A stretch of 64,000 nt of DNA, taken from the NCBI RefSeq assembly GCF_000316515.1, contig NC_019675.1, forward strand, positions 434,001 through 498,000, in the 5' to 3' direction. Positions 46,755 through 55,187 of this stretch are shown one piece after another; position 1 is the first letter of the stretch, and each line of letters begins with the position of its first letter. Under the pieces are notes generated by a model. The model was not told where the DNA came from and searched no databases. It saw only the letters and a list, made by a program, of their open reading frames with translations. Both the position numbers and the translations under genes were made by a program. This DNA comes from Cyanobium gracile PCC 6307 (GTDB lineage: Bacteria; Cyanobacteriota; Cyanobacteriia; PCC-6307; Cyanobiaceae).

Positions 46755-46975
46755 GGGGCCCCGACCGCAGCGAACCGAACCGCCGCGGCTGGCCCCTGCT
46801 GCCGGTGGTGCTGCTGGTGCTGGCCCTGATCGACCTGCGGGTGGAGCTGATCCTGCTCTGGGACCACCTCACCCTCACTTCCCTCACCGCCGCCATCCGC
46901 TCCCACCTCCTGGCCGTCACGGTGCTGGTGGCCCAGCCCTCCCTCTGGCACCACTACCGTCGCGTGCGCGGCTGA
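46751..46975 (+). CDS. Small membrane protein, 74 aa
   Basis: Begins in the secF stop (ATGA). Two hydrophobic stretches (LLPVVLLVLALIDLRVELILLW and SHLLAVTVLVAQPSLW) with a basic tail HHYRRVRG. The overlap with secF supports translation. No named family. Confidence 0.75.
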   Translation: MRGPDRSEPNRRGWPLLPVVLLVLALIDLRVELILLWDHLTLTSLTAAIRSHLLAVTVLVAQPSLWHHYRRVRG

Positions 46976-47007
46976 GGCGATCAGGCCCCCAGGGTGGATC
47001 CCTGCGA

Positions 47008-48015
47008 TCAGGCCAAATCCCAGCGGTCCATCACATCCCGGACCAGCACCTCTTCGCAGACCACCTGCAGCACCACCACCAGGGGCAGGGCCAGCAGCAG
47101 GCCGGGCAACCCCAGGAGGGCCCCCAGACTCAGCTGGGCCATCAGCGCCACCGTGGGCAGCAGGTTGACGGTGCGGCTCAGCAGCAGCGGGGTGAGCAGG
47201 AAGGCCTCGCCGTTCTGCAGCAGCAGCCGCAGCACCAGCACCTGGACCACCTTGGCCGGCGAGATCAGCAGGGCCACGGCCAGGGGCAGCAGGGTGGCGG
47301 CGGTGGGCCCGATGGTGGGCACGAAGGTGAGCAGGCCGCACACCAGGCCGCTGAGCAGGGCCAGGGGCACCTGCAGCAGGGCCAGGCCGGCCCAGGTGGT
47401 GACGAACACCACCGTGCCCGAGATGGTCATCCCCGCCAGCCAGCCCCCGAGGGCCTCACGGCATTCCCCCAGCAGCTCCTGCATGCGCGGCCGGTAGAAC
47501 CGGGGCGTGGCGGCGATCAGCAGCCGCTGGTGGCTGGCGGGATCGAGGGCCATCAGGATCGCCAGCAGCAGCATCAGCAGCAGCTGGATCGTGCTGTTGG
47601 CGGCGCCGCCGGCCACGCCGAGCAGCTGGCCGCCCAGGGGCTGCAGCCGGTCCCAGAGGGTTCCCTCGGCCAGCTGCCGCTCCAGGTCCCGCAGCAGGGG
47701 GGTGCTGGGGACCACCTTGCCGAGCCGCTGGATCAGTTCGGGCACCAGCTGGCTGAACTGGCGGACCTGGTCGATCAGTTCCGGCAGCAGCAGATTGGCG
47801 AGCAGCCAGCCGATCGTCAGCAGAAGCAGCAGCACCAGCGACAGGGAGGCCCCCCGGTTCAGGGGGGTGAGCCGCCGCAGCAGGCTGGTGGGCACATCGA
47901 GGGCCACCGCCAGCACCACGGCGCCGAAGAGGATCAGCAGCACCCAGCGCAGTTCCCATAGCAGCAGCAGCAGCGCCACCAGGGCCAGGGCCCCGAGCAG
48001 GGTGCGTGCCTTCAT
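47008..48015 (-). CDS. AI-2E family permease, second of a pair
   Basis: 335 residues with about seven hydrophobic helices; LLTFVPTIGPTAATLLPLAVALL near 217 and [20 protein letters not shown] near the end are typical. The family includes putative autoinducer-2 exporters and antiporter-like permeases; substrate here unknown. ATG 48015 overlaps the stop of the upstream paralog by ATGA. Confidence 0.88.
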   Translation of the reverse strand: MKARTLLGALALVALLLLLWELRWVLLILFGAVVLAVALDVPTSLLRRLTPLNRGASLSLVLLLLLTIGWLLANLLLPELIDQVRQFSQLVPELIQRLGKVVPSTPLLRDLERQLAEGTLWDRLQPLGGQLLGVAGGAANSTIQLLLMLLLAILMALDPASHQRLLIAATPRFYRPRMQELLGECREALGGWLAGMTISGTVVFVTTWAGLALLQVPLALLSGLVCGLLTFVPTIGPTAATLLPLAVALLISPAKVVQVLVLRLLLQNGEAFLLTPLLLSRTVNLLPTVALMAQLSLGALLGLPGLLLALPLVVVLQVVCEEVLVRDVMDRWDLA

Positions 48016-49085
48016 GTCCGCCGCCGTTCCCGCTTCCAGGGATCGAGGATGTCATGGATCAGCACATCCCGCAGCAGCACCTGGAGGCAGACCGCCAGCG
48101 GCAGGGCCAGCAGGAGGCCGAGGGGGCCGAACAGCAGGGTGAACAGCAGCTGGGCGGTGAGGGTGAGGCCGGGCAGCAGCTGCAGCTGGTGCTGCATCAC
48201 CGAAGGGGTGATGACGTAGCTCTCGAGGTTCTGGATCAGGACGTACACCAGGAGCACGGCCAGGGCCTTCCAGGGGGCATCCAGCAGGGCCACCGACATC
48301 GGGAAGATGGTGCTAAGCGTGGGCCCCACATTGGGAATGATGTTGAGCAGGCCGGCCAGCAGGGCGTTCGCCGCCACCAGTTTCACGCCCAGCAGGGACA
48401 GCCCGATCGCCGCCAGCAGGCCCACGCAGAGGGAGCTGATCAGCACCCCCACCATCCAGCTGCTCAGGGCGGTGCCACAGGCCACCAGCACCTGGCGCAG
48501 GCGCCGCCGGTAGAAGGAGGGGGCCAGCAGCAGCATCGCCTCCCGGTAGGCGGTGGGCTGGGCGGCCACCATCAGGGAGACGGCCACCACGAACAGCGTC
48601 TGGAGCAGACCGGCGCCGAGGTTGCCGGCCACGCCCACCAGGCCGATGGCACCGCCACCGAGCCGGCCCAGCAGATCGGGGGGCAGGGAGGTGGGTACCG
48701 ACAGGGTCGATTTGATCCAGTCCAGGCTGCCATCCCTGCGGCCATAGAGCATCTGGGAGGCACCCTCGAGGGTCTGGCGCAGCAGCTTGAGCAGCTCGTC
48801 CCAGGCCCGCGGCACCTGCAGCACCAGCTGACGGAACTCGCTGATGAAGGGTGGGATCACCACCGTGGCGACGATCAGCACCACCAGGATCACCAGCAGC
48901 AGGGCCAGCAGCAGGGCGAGGGGCCGGGCGACGCCGATCCGCTCCCGGATGGCGCCCACCAGGGTGCACAGGGCCATGGCGAGCACCACGGCCGCGAACA
49001 GGAGGATCAGGGCGTCACGCAGGCTCCACAGCAGAACCAGCGCCGCCAGCAGGGCGATCAGGCCCAGCCACTGGCCGAATTTCAA
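48012..49085 (-). CDS. AI-2E family permease, first of a pair
   Basis: 357 residues, TTG start at 49085 in a TTGA overlap with psb28. [23 protein letters not shown] and [22 protein letters not shown] match the family and the downstream paralog. The long central loop with an amphipathic [13 protein letters not shown] helix is also shared. Function unknown. Translational overlap on both sides makes a three-gene unit with psb28. Confidence 0.88.
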   Translation of the reverse strand: MKFGQWLGLIALLAALVLLWSLRDALILLFAAVVLAMALCTLVGAIRERIGVARPLALLLALLLVILVVLIVATVVIPPFISEFRQLVLQVPRAWDELLKLLRQTLEGASQMLYGRRDGSLDWIKSTLSVPTSLPPDLLGRLGGGAIGLVGVAGNLGAGLLQTLFVVAVSLMVAAQPTAYREAMLLLAPSFYRRRLRQVLVACGTALSSWMVGVLISSLCVGLLAAIGLSLLGVKLVAANALLAGLLNIIPNVGPTLSTIFPMSVALLDAPWKALAVLLVYVLIQNLESYVITPSVMQHQLQLLPGLTLTAQLLFTLLFGPLGLLLALPLAVCLQVLLRDVLIHDILDPWKRERRRT

Positions 49086-49456
49086 ACCTCCTCCTGAGCC
49101 TCCTCGGCCGGCTCGTCGCCCTGGCCGGCGAAGCCGAGGCCGTGGCCGTCGGCGTAACGCTGGGCGAAGCGCATGAAGCGCTCGAAGTCGGCGGTGCTCT
49201 TCCAGGTGTAGGTGGCTTCCAGGGCACTGGCCTTGCCGTTGACAAAGCGGGCCTTCACCTCCCGGGTCACCATCTCGCCCTCCTCATCCAGCATGAACAT
49301 GCCGGTGATGTCCCCCACCGACTGGGGCGCCAGGGCTTCGGGCTCCTCGAACACGAAGGTGGCCTGGCCGGTGCGGCCATCCCGTGAGCGGGTCAGGCGG
49401 ATGTCGGGCACGACCGTCTCGTCCACCCCGCGGAAGAACTGAATGGCGGCGGCCAT
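49082..49456 (-). CDS. psb28: Photosystem II assembly protein Psb28
   Basis: 124 residues. [26 protein letters not shown] and [21 protein letters not shown] are the Psb28 core. It binds CP47-containing photosystem II intermediates and protects them during assembly. An acidic C-terminal tail ([10 protein letters not shown]) ends it. It is the first gene of a unit with two AI-2E permeases. Confidence 0.93.
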   Translation of the reverse strand: MAAAIQFFRGVDETVVPDIRLTRSRDGRTGQATFVFEEPEALAPQSVGDITGMFMLDEEGEMVTREVKARFVNGKASALEATYTWKSTADFERFMRFAQRYADGHGLGFAGQGDEPAEEAQEEV

Positions 49457-49589
49457 GGCACTCGCTCAAAAGGTGACTTTAGGCAGAGCCCGTCCCCGCT
49501 CCCCTGACGGCGCAGACCCCAGGCCAGGGCCCGTCGCTCCTGACATAGTGGGACCCACCCTGCTGCCTCTCCGGCCGGTCGTCTCCCCC

Positions 49590-50336
49590 ATGCTCTCCGG
49601 TCCTCCGGTTTCCAGCACCGTCGATGCCGATCAGCTGCTGGAGCGCTTCCTTACAGCCTCGGCCCGCCAGCGCCGCAGCCTGCTGGCCAGCCTCGGTCAG
49701 GCCGGCACCGCCCTGCTGGATCGGATCCCAGACCGGCTTGACCGCCTCGATGCCACCGGAGACGACTGGGCCGCCGGCCACCTGATCCAGCTGCTGCTGG
49801 CCTCCGGTGACACCGTTCGCCAGGAGGCCCTGCTGGCCCGCCATCCCCAGGGCTGGCTCGCCGTCACCAGCGTCGCCGGGATCGACTACGCGCCGCTGCA
49901 GCAGCACCTGATGCGGCAGGCGTTCGAGGAGGCCGACCGGCTCACCAGTGACCACCTGCGTCAGCTGGCCGGCGAGGGGGCCGTGCGCCGGGGCTACGTC
50001 TATTACAGCGAGGTGGCGGCCATGCCCGCCATCGATCTCACCAGCCTTGACCGCCTCTGGACCTGCTACTCCCAGGGGCGCTTCGGCTTCTCCACCCAGG
50101 CCCGGCTGCTGCAGGCCTGCCAGGGGCAGTGGGAACGCCTCTGGCCCCGGCTGGGCTGGAAGACCGACGGCACCTGGACCCGCTACCCAGGCTCCTTCCA
50201 GTGGACGATCGAGGCCCCCGAGGGCCACATGCCCCTGATCAACCAGCTGCGGGGGGTGCGCCTCATGGACGCCCTTCTGCAACATCCCGCCATCCAGGCG
50301 CGCCTGGAGGAGGCAGCGGCGGGGCGCCCGCGTTAG
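49590..50336 (+). CDS. GUN4-domain protein
   Basis: 248 residues from ATG 49590. An N-terminal helical repeat part (about 1-100) precedes the GUN4 domain with IDYAPLQQHLMRQAFEEAD, TSLDRLWTCYSQGRFGFSTQARL and GSFQWTIEAPEGHMP. GUN4 binds porphyrins and stimulates magnesium chelatase. Cyanobacteria often hold more than one GUN4-domain protein, so this may or may not be the main regulator. Followed by an RsbW-like gene after 32 bases. Confidence 0.9.
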   Translation: MLSGPPVSSTVDADQLLERFLTASARQRRSLLASLGQAGTALLDRIPDRLDRLDATGDDWAAGHLIQLLLASGDTVRQEALLARHPQGWLAVTSVAGIDYAPLQQHLMRQAFEEADRLTSDHLRQLAGEGAVRRGYVYYSEVAAMPAIDLTSLDRLWTCYSQGRFGFSTQARLLQACQGQWERLWPRLGWKTDGTWTRYPGSFQWTIEAPEGHMPLINQLRGVRLMDALLQHPAIQARLEEAAAGRPR

Positions 50337-50368
50337 GTTCCGGTTAGGCGAATGGGACTACCTGCTTC

Positions 50369-50794
50369 ATGCAGCTCCGCTGGGCCGATTACATCACCCC
50401 CTCCACCCTGCAGCTGGCCCCGCTGGTGGAGTTGCTCCTTGAACCCATCGGCTGTGCCCTGCGCCAGGCGGAGCTCCAGCTCGGTCTCCAGGAGGCCCTG
50501 GTCAATGCGGTGCGGCACGGCAACGGCTGCGATCCGGGCAAGTGCCTGAGGATCCGGCGGATCGTCACGCCGCGCTGGGTGATCTGGCAGGTGCAGGACG
50601 AGGGCCCCGGCCTGCCCGCCCATGCCCGCCAGGCCTGTCTGCCCTGCCAGGAGGATGCCCCCTCCGGCCGGGGCCTGTTCCTCATTCACCACTGCTTCGA
50701 CGACGTGCGCTGGAGCGGTCGCGGCAACCGGCTGCAGCTGGCGGCCCGGCGGGCGGCGGTCAGCGCCCGTGGGCAGGACAGCCCGGATCGCTGA
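50369..50794 (+). CDS. RsbW/SpoIIAB-type ATP-binding protein (anti-sigma kinase-like)
   Basis: 141 residues. GHKL ATPase boxes are present: QEALVNAVRHGN (N box, Glu43 and Asn47), VQDEGPGLP (G1) and SGRGLFLIHHCFDDV (G2). Such proteins phosphorylate STAS antagonists or hold sigma factors. The nearest candidate partner in the window is the STAS protein at 17307. Three cysteines in the middle (GCDP, LRQAELQ region and QACLPCQ) could hint at redox control, which is speculation. Confidence 0.85.
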   Translation: MQLRWADYITPSTLQLAPLVELLLEPIGCALRQAELQLGLQEALVNAVRHGNGCDPGKCLRIRRIVTPRWVIWQVQDEGPGLPAHARQACLPCQEDAPSGRGLFLIHHCFDDVRWSGRGNRLQLAARRAAVSARGQDSPDR

Positions 50795-51122
50795 TCTCAG
50801 CCCGGAGCCAGGCCTGGGCGTTCTCCAGCAGGGCCATGGCGCGGAGGCGGCCGTCGGTGGGCGCCGTGACGGCGGGGTCGTCGGCGGCGAGCAGCTGCAC
50901 CAGCGCCGCCGCCAGCTGTTCGGCGGCCCGCCGGGGGCGCTGACGCTTCAGGGCGTGCCACTCCCGATCGCCGATGCTGAGCTGGCGGTGCAGGCGCTCG
51001 GCCAGGGGCAGGGCCTCGGCGGGCCAGGAACGGCTCGCCGGGACGGCGGAGGCGGCCGTCGAGGACGATCCGGCTGGAACGGCGGGGGCTTCCACTGGAC
51101 GATCGGACCGAAGTGGATCCAT
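50760..51122 (-). CDS. Conserved hypothetical protein, 120 aa
   Basis: After a disordered start of about 35 residues comes a helical domain: ALPLAERLHRQLSIGDREWHALKRQR, AAEQLAAALVQLLAADDP and ENAQAWLRAEISDPGCP. The end GDPGCP-like motif and helix pattern look like a known cyanobacterial small family (perhaps DUF6439), but I am not sure. The 3' end overlaps the RsbW-like gene by 35 bases. Confidence 0.65.
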   Translation of the reverse strand: MDPLRSDRPVEAPAVPAGSSSTAASAVPASRSWPAEALPLAERLHRQLSIGDREWHALKRQRPRRAAEQLAAALVQLLAADDPAVTAPTDGRLRAMALLENAQAWLRAEISDPGCPAHGR

Positions 51123-51160
51123 CCTGTCGCTCCAGGCCTCGCCCTGTCGATCGCGCCCCC

Positions 51161-51430
51161 ATGAGACGTCCCCAGCGCCCCCGCCGCCCCCCGTCGCCGG
51201 GGGTGCTTCACCACCTGGCGGCGGTGCTGAGCCTGGCCGGTCGCCCCGGGGCGGTGGCCGGCAGCGGCGTCAGCCTGCGCCGTAGGCGCCAGCGCCTGGA
51301 GCTGGCCCAACGGCTGCTGGACCCGCTCCCGGAGGCCCTGCTGCCCCGCGGGCGCCACGGTGATCGCTTCTGGACGGCCCTGCGCTGGGGCGGGCTCGGG
51401 CTGCTGCTGGCCTGGCTGCTGAGGTCCTGA
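51161..51430 (+). CDS. Small basic membrane-anchored protein, 89 aa
   Basis: A very basic, Arg/Pro-rich start, then LLDPLPEALLPRGRHGDRFW and a C-terminal hydrophobic helix (TALRWGGLGLLLAWLLRS). ATG 51161 is 38 bases from the divergent 120-residue gene's start. It ends 1 base before the convergent glutamine synthetase-like stop. No family recognised. Confidence 0.55.
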   Translation: MRRPQRPRRPPSPGVLHHLAAVLSLAGRPGAVAGSGVSLRRRRQRLELAQRLLDPLPEALLPRGRHGDRFWTALRWGGLGLLLAWLLRS

Positions 51431-51431
51431 T

Positions 51432-52715
51432 TCAGGCGCTGGCTTCGCCGACGAACTCGAGCGGATGGGGGCGCTGCTCCAGCGCCTCCACGTCCGAGTG
51501 TTTCAGGGCGATCCAGTCATCCAGCAGCTCCCGGCTGAAGACGTCGCCGACCAGAAGGTAGTCGTGGTCGGCGGCAAGGGCCGCCAGGGCGGCGCCCAGG
51601 TCGGCGGGGAGCGCGGCAGGCTGATCGCCCGGACGGTGGGCGGGCTCCCGATCGGCGGGGGGGCCGGGATCGATCTGGTGGCGCACCCCGTCGAGGCCGG
51701 CCAGCAGAATGGCGCTGAAGGCCAGGTAGGGATTGGCCAGGCCGTCGGCCTGGCGCAGCACCAGCCGCCGGCGGCCGGGGTCCCCGTCGGGCTCGGGAAT
51801 GGCGACCACGGTGGCGGAGTCATGGCGGGCATAGGCCAGCCGGCTCGGCGCCTGGGGCCCGCTTCCCAGCCGTCGGTAGCTGTTGGTGCCCGGGTTGGTG
51901 AAGGCGGCCAGGGAGGGGCCGTGACGCAGCAGCCCCCCCAGGTACCAGCGGGCGGTCTGGGACAGCTCCCCGTAGGTCCCTTCCCCGGCGAACAGGGGAT
52001 GGCCGACCCTCCAGAGGCTCTGGTGCACCGCCAGGCCGGCACAGGTGGCGTCGAGGCTGGGCCGGGGCAGGAAGGTGGCGCTCCAGCCGTGGCGGCGGGC
52101 CACGTTCCGCACCACGTAGCGGCTCACCATCAGGGCGTCGGCGGCCCGCAGCGGATCGTCGCTCGCCAGCGTGAGGTGCTGCAGTGGACCGGCCGCCCGC
52201 TGGAGCGGCAGGCGGGCCCGGATCCCCAGGGCCGCCAGGGTCAGCCCCAGCTCGCTGTGGAGCGCCTCCGGGATGGCGCCGCCGGGGGCGACCCGGCAAC
52301 CGCAGCCGAGGTCGTCGGCCCGGGACGTGAGCTCCTGGAACAGGAAGTAGCCGGACTCGGTGCCGAAGCGGGCGGCATCCGCCAGTCCGCTGCCCGCCAG
52401 CAGAGCCAGGGCGCGGGTTGCCAGGGTTCGGGGGCAGTGGCGGAGGCGCCCAGCGCCGTCGGGCGGCCCCTCGACCGCGGCGATCAGGCTCAGGCTCCGG
52501 GGCGAGAGGAAGGGGTCGATCCAGGCGGTGGCCGGGTCGGGGTGGAGCAGCAGGCCGTCGAGGGCCAGGCCGTGCAGGAAGGCCCCCTCCCCGAAGTGAT
52601 GGGCCTCCAGGCTGATCGACTGCCAGCGCCCCGCCAGGTCCGTCACCTTGAGGTCGATGCGCTCGATGCCGTCGTCCCCGAGGCGGCGCAGGACGTCCTG
52701 GGCGGAGGTGACCAT
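51432..52715 (-). CDS. Glutamine synthetase-like protein lacking catalytic residues
   Basis: 427 residues, against ~470 for type I GlnA. Begins SAQDVLRRLGDDGIERIDLKVTDLAGRW and keeps PDPATAWIDPF, LSQTARWYLGGLLRHGPSLAAFTNP, NPYLAFSAILLAGLDGVRHQIDPG. About 20 residues after DG at 53 are deleted (SSIRGW and ESDM parts). Metal and substrate ligands are changed: the second Glu of PEPEFF is Gly122, HHEVA and GQCEL become LPLQR and GPLQ, the His of MHCHQS is Ala229, NRSASIR is HDSATVV, and LEFR is LVLR. It is likely a non-catalytic paralog. The Tyr397 adenylylation site is absent. Confidence 0.88.
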   Translation of the reverse strand: MVTSAQDVLRRLGDDGIERIDLKVTDLAGRWQSISLEAHHFGEGAFLHGLALDGLLLHPDPATAWIDPFLSPRSLSLIAAVEGPPDGAGRLRHCPRTLATRALALLAGSGLADAARFGTESGYFLFQELTSRADDLGCGCRVAPGGAIPEALHSELGLTLAALGIRARLPLQRAAGPLQHLTLASDDPLRAADALMVSRYVVRNVARRHGWSATFLPRPSLDATCAGLAVHQSLWRVGHPLFAGEGTYGELSQTARWYLGGLLRHGPSLAAFTNPGTNSYRRLGSGPQAPSRLAYARHDSATVVAIPEPDGDPGRRRLVLRQADGLANPYLAFSAILLAGLDGVRHQIDPGPPADREPAHRPGDQPAALPADLGAALAALAADHDYLLVGDVFSRELLDDWIALKHSDVEALEQRPHPLEFVGEASA

Positions 52716-52878
52716 GGCGGGAGGCGGATGGGAAGGCTGCCGCCACGATGGTGCCCCCCCGATCGGCCAGTGGCCGCGTAACCGTTTCTGTCAGATTCCC
52801 CAGAACCAGCCGCAGCACAGGAATCTGGCGGATTGCGAGTGCTACCTTCCGCTTCAGGTGCGTCGATCCGTTTCGTCC

Positions 52879-53397
52879 ATGCGAGATGCCATCACTGGTC
52901 TGATCGGTCGCTACGACCAGCTGGGCCGCTACTTCGATCGCAACGCGATCGATCGGATCGATTCCTATTTCGCCCAGGCGGAGGTGCGGCTGGCCGCTGT
53001 CGAGCTGATCAACCGGGAAGCCGCCACCATCGTGCGGGAGGCGGCCCAGCGCCTCTGGCTGGAGGACCCCGAACTGCTGCTGCCCGGTGGCAATGCCTAC
53101 ACCACCCGGCGCCTGGCGGCCTGCCTGCGCGACATGGATTACTTCCTGCGCTACGCCAGCTACGCCCTGGTGGCCGATGACTTCACCATCCTCGACGAGC
53201 GGGTGCTCAACGGTCTCGACGACACCTACAAGAGCCTGGGGGTGCCCACCGGTCCCACCGTCCGCAGCATCGCCCTGCTCGGTGAGGTGATCGCCGAGAT
53301 GCTGGCCGATGCCGGCATGGCCGACACCGGCCTGGTGCGGGCTCCCTTTGAACACCTCTGCCGCGGCCTCTCCTCCAGCAATGTCCGGGCCCGCTGA
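52879..53397 (+). CDS. apcF: Allophycocyanin beta-18 subunit ApcF
   Basis: 172 residues from ATG 52879. Phycobiliprotein globin fold with bilin-binding Cys82 in LAACLRDMDYFLRYASYALVA, preceded by GGNAYTTRR with Asn72 at the methylated Asn position. ApcF is a terminal-core phycobilisome subunit, partner of the ApcE core-membrane linker. It stands alone, away from other phycobilisome genes. Divergent from the glutamine synthetase-like gene (163 bases between starts). Confidence 0.93.
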   Translation: MRDAITGLIGRYDQLGRYFDRNAIDRIDSYFAQAEVRLAAVELINREAATIVREAAQRLWLEDPELLLPGGNAYTTRRLAACLRDMDYFLRYASYALVADDFTILDERVLNGLDDTYKSLGVPTGPTVRSIALLGEVIAEMLADAGMADTGLVRAPFEHLCRGLSSSNVRAR

Positions 53398-53444
53398 GGC
53401 GGCCGTTCCCTAATCTCCCTTCACGACTGCCTCCCCGCCAGGTC

Positions 53445-54641
53445 TTGCCTTCTCTCCCAGTGCCTTCCTCCGTCAGCAGCGCCCACCGGCTCACCCTGGA
53501 CCCCATCGCCACCCCCGAGCGTCTGCTGCTCGGTCCGGGTCCCTCCAACGCCCACCCCACGGTGCTGCAGGCCCTGGCCCGGATGCCGATCGGCCACCTG
53601 GATCCCCTCTACATCGACCTGATGGGTGAGGTGCAGGAGCTGCTCCGCTACGCCTGGCAGACCGACAACCGCCTCACCATCCCGATGAGCGGCACCGGCA
53701 GCGCCGCCATGGAGGCGACGCTGGCCAACACCATCGAACCCGGCGACAAAGTGCTGGTGGCGGTGATGGGCTACTTCGGCCAGCGCCTGGTCGACATGGC
53801 CGGCCGGTACCGGGCCGAGGTGGCCACCATCGAACGGCCCTGGGGAGAGGCCTTCGACCTGGCCGAGATCGAGGCGGCCCTGATCGCCCACAAGCCCGCC
53901 ATCCTGGCGATGGTTCACGCCGAGACCTCCACCGGGGTGTGCCAGCCGATGGAGGGCATCGGCGAGCTCTGCCGCCGGCACGACTGCCTGCTGCTGCTGG
54001 ACACGGTCACCTCCCTGGGGGCGGTGCCGCTGCACATCGATGCCTGGCAGGTGGATCTGGCCTACAGCTGCAGCCAGAAGGGCCTCAGCTGCCCCCCCGG
54101 ACTGGGCCCCTTCACCATGGGCCCCCGGGCCGAAGCGAAGCTGGCCGCCCGCGCCGGCAAGGTGCCCAACTGGTATCTGGATGTCTCCCTGCTGAACAAA
54201 TACTGGGGCAGCGACCGGGTGTACCACCACACCGCCCCGGTCAACATGAACTTCGGCATGCGGGAAGCCCTGCGGCTTCTGGCCGAAGAGGGCCTGGAGG
54301 CCGCCTGGGCCCGGCACCGGAGCAACGCTGAACGCCTCTGGGCCGGCCTGGAGCGGCTGGGCCTCGAACTGCATGTCAGCGAGCCCCTGCGGTTGGCCAC
54401 CCTCACCACCGTCCGGATTCCCGAGGGGGTCGACGGCAAGGCCTTCAGCCGCCACCTGCTCGACCGCTTCGGCATCGAGGTGGGCGGCGGGCTGGGGGAC
54501 CTGGCCGGCAAGGTGTGGCGCATCGGCCTGATGGGCTACAACAGCACCCCCGAGAACGTCGACCGCCTGCTCGCCATCTTCGAGAGCGAGCTGCCGGCCT
54601 TCCGGCCGTCGCCGGCGGCCGTCGCGGCCGGGGTCGCCTGA
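53445..54641 (+). CDS. Class V aminotransferase (alanine/serine-glyoxylate type)
   Basis: 398 residues from a TTG, or 393 from the GTG at 53460. RLLLGPGPSNAHPTVLQALA opens it; PLP-binding Asp186 in LLLDTVTSLG and Lys212 in CSQKGLS are visible. Class V members include alanine-glyoxylate and serine-glyoxylate aminotransferase, which serve photorespiration in cyanobacteria. A close relative is often next to glnA in picocyanobacteria, which makes the degenerate GlnA paralog nearby notable. Confidence 0.92.
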   Translation: MPSLPVPSSVSSAHRLTLDPIATPERLLLGPGPSNAHPTVLQALARMPIGHLDPLYIDLMGEVQELLRYAWQTDNRLTIPMSGTGSAAMEATLANTIEPGDKVLVAVMGYFGQRLVDMAGRYRAEVATIERPWGEAFDLAEIEAALIAHKPAILAMVHAETSTGVCQPMEGIGELCRRHDCLLLLDTVTSLGAVPLHIDAWQVDLAYSCSQKGLSCPPGLGPFTMGPRAEAKLAARAGKVPNWYLDVSLLNKYWGSDRVYHHTAPVNMNFGMREALRLLAEEGLEAAWARHRSNAERLWAGLERLGLELHVSEPLRLATLTTVRIPEGVDGKAFSRHLLDRFGIEVGGGLGDLAGKVWRIGLMGYNSTPENVDRLLAIFESELPAFRPSPAAVAAGVA

Positions 54642-54642
54642 G

Positions 54643-55146
54643 TCAGACCAGCCCCCCTTCCCCGGCCCGGAGCTCCTGCCTGGCCCGGCGCCGCTGGCGG
54701 AACCAGGTCTCCAGCTGTTCCCCGGCCTGCTCGCCCAGCACGCCCCCCCGCACCACCATGTGGTGGTGGGCGCTGGGGTGGCGCGACAGATCCAGGCTGC
54801 CGCCGAGCCCGCCCCGCTTCGGATCGGCCGCCCCATAGATCACCGTGCCCACCCGCGCCTGGATCAGGGCGCCGGCGCACATCGGACAGGGCTCGAGGGT
54901 CACCAGCAGGGTGCAGCCGTTGAAGCGCCAGTCGCCCCGGGCCGCCGCCGCCCGGCGCAGAGCCAGCAGTTCGGCGTGCCCCAGCGGGTCCGCCCGCCGG
55001 TGGCGCCGGTTGCTGCCCCAGCCCACACAGCGGCCGGCCTCATCCAGCAGGGCCGCCGCCACCGGGATCTCCCCCCCCGCCCCGACCGCGTCGGCGAGGC
55101 GCAGGAGCCGCTCCATCCACAGCAGGCTGGCGGTGTCACTCAGCAT
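54643..55146 (-). CDS. tadA: tRNA adenosine(34) deaminase TadA
   Basis: 167 residues. Zinc-site residues in LGHAELLALRRA (His, Glu) and LEPCPMCAGALIQAR (two Cys). Deaminates A34 to inosine in tRNA-Arg(ACG). Its 3' end lies 1 base from the convergent aminotransferase stop. Confidence 0.94.
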   Translation of the reverse strand: MLSDTASLLWMERLLRLADAVGAGGEIPVAAALLDEAGRCVGWGSNRRHRRADPLGHAELLALRRAAAARGDWRFNGCTLLVTLEPCPMCAGALIQARVGTVIYGAADPKRGGLGGSLDLSRHPSAHHHMVVRGGVLGEQAGEQLETWFRQRRRARQELRAGEGGLV

Positions 55147-55187
55147 GGACTCCTTCTAGCCATGCCTCCGGTGGGGCAAGCGGCAGA

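Noticed and set aside
52716..52878. NtcA-type GTA-N8-TAC site between the glutamine synthetase-like gene and apcF
   Set aside because: No match to the consensus spacing was seen; the nearest GTA is not followed by TAC at the right distance.
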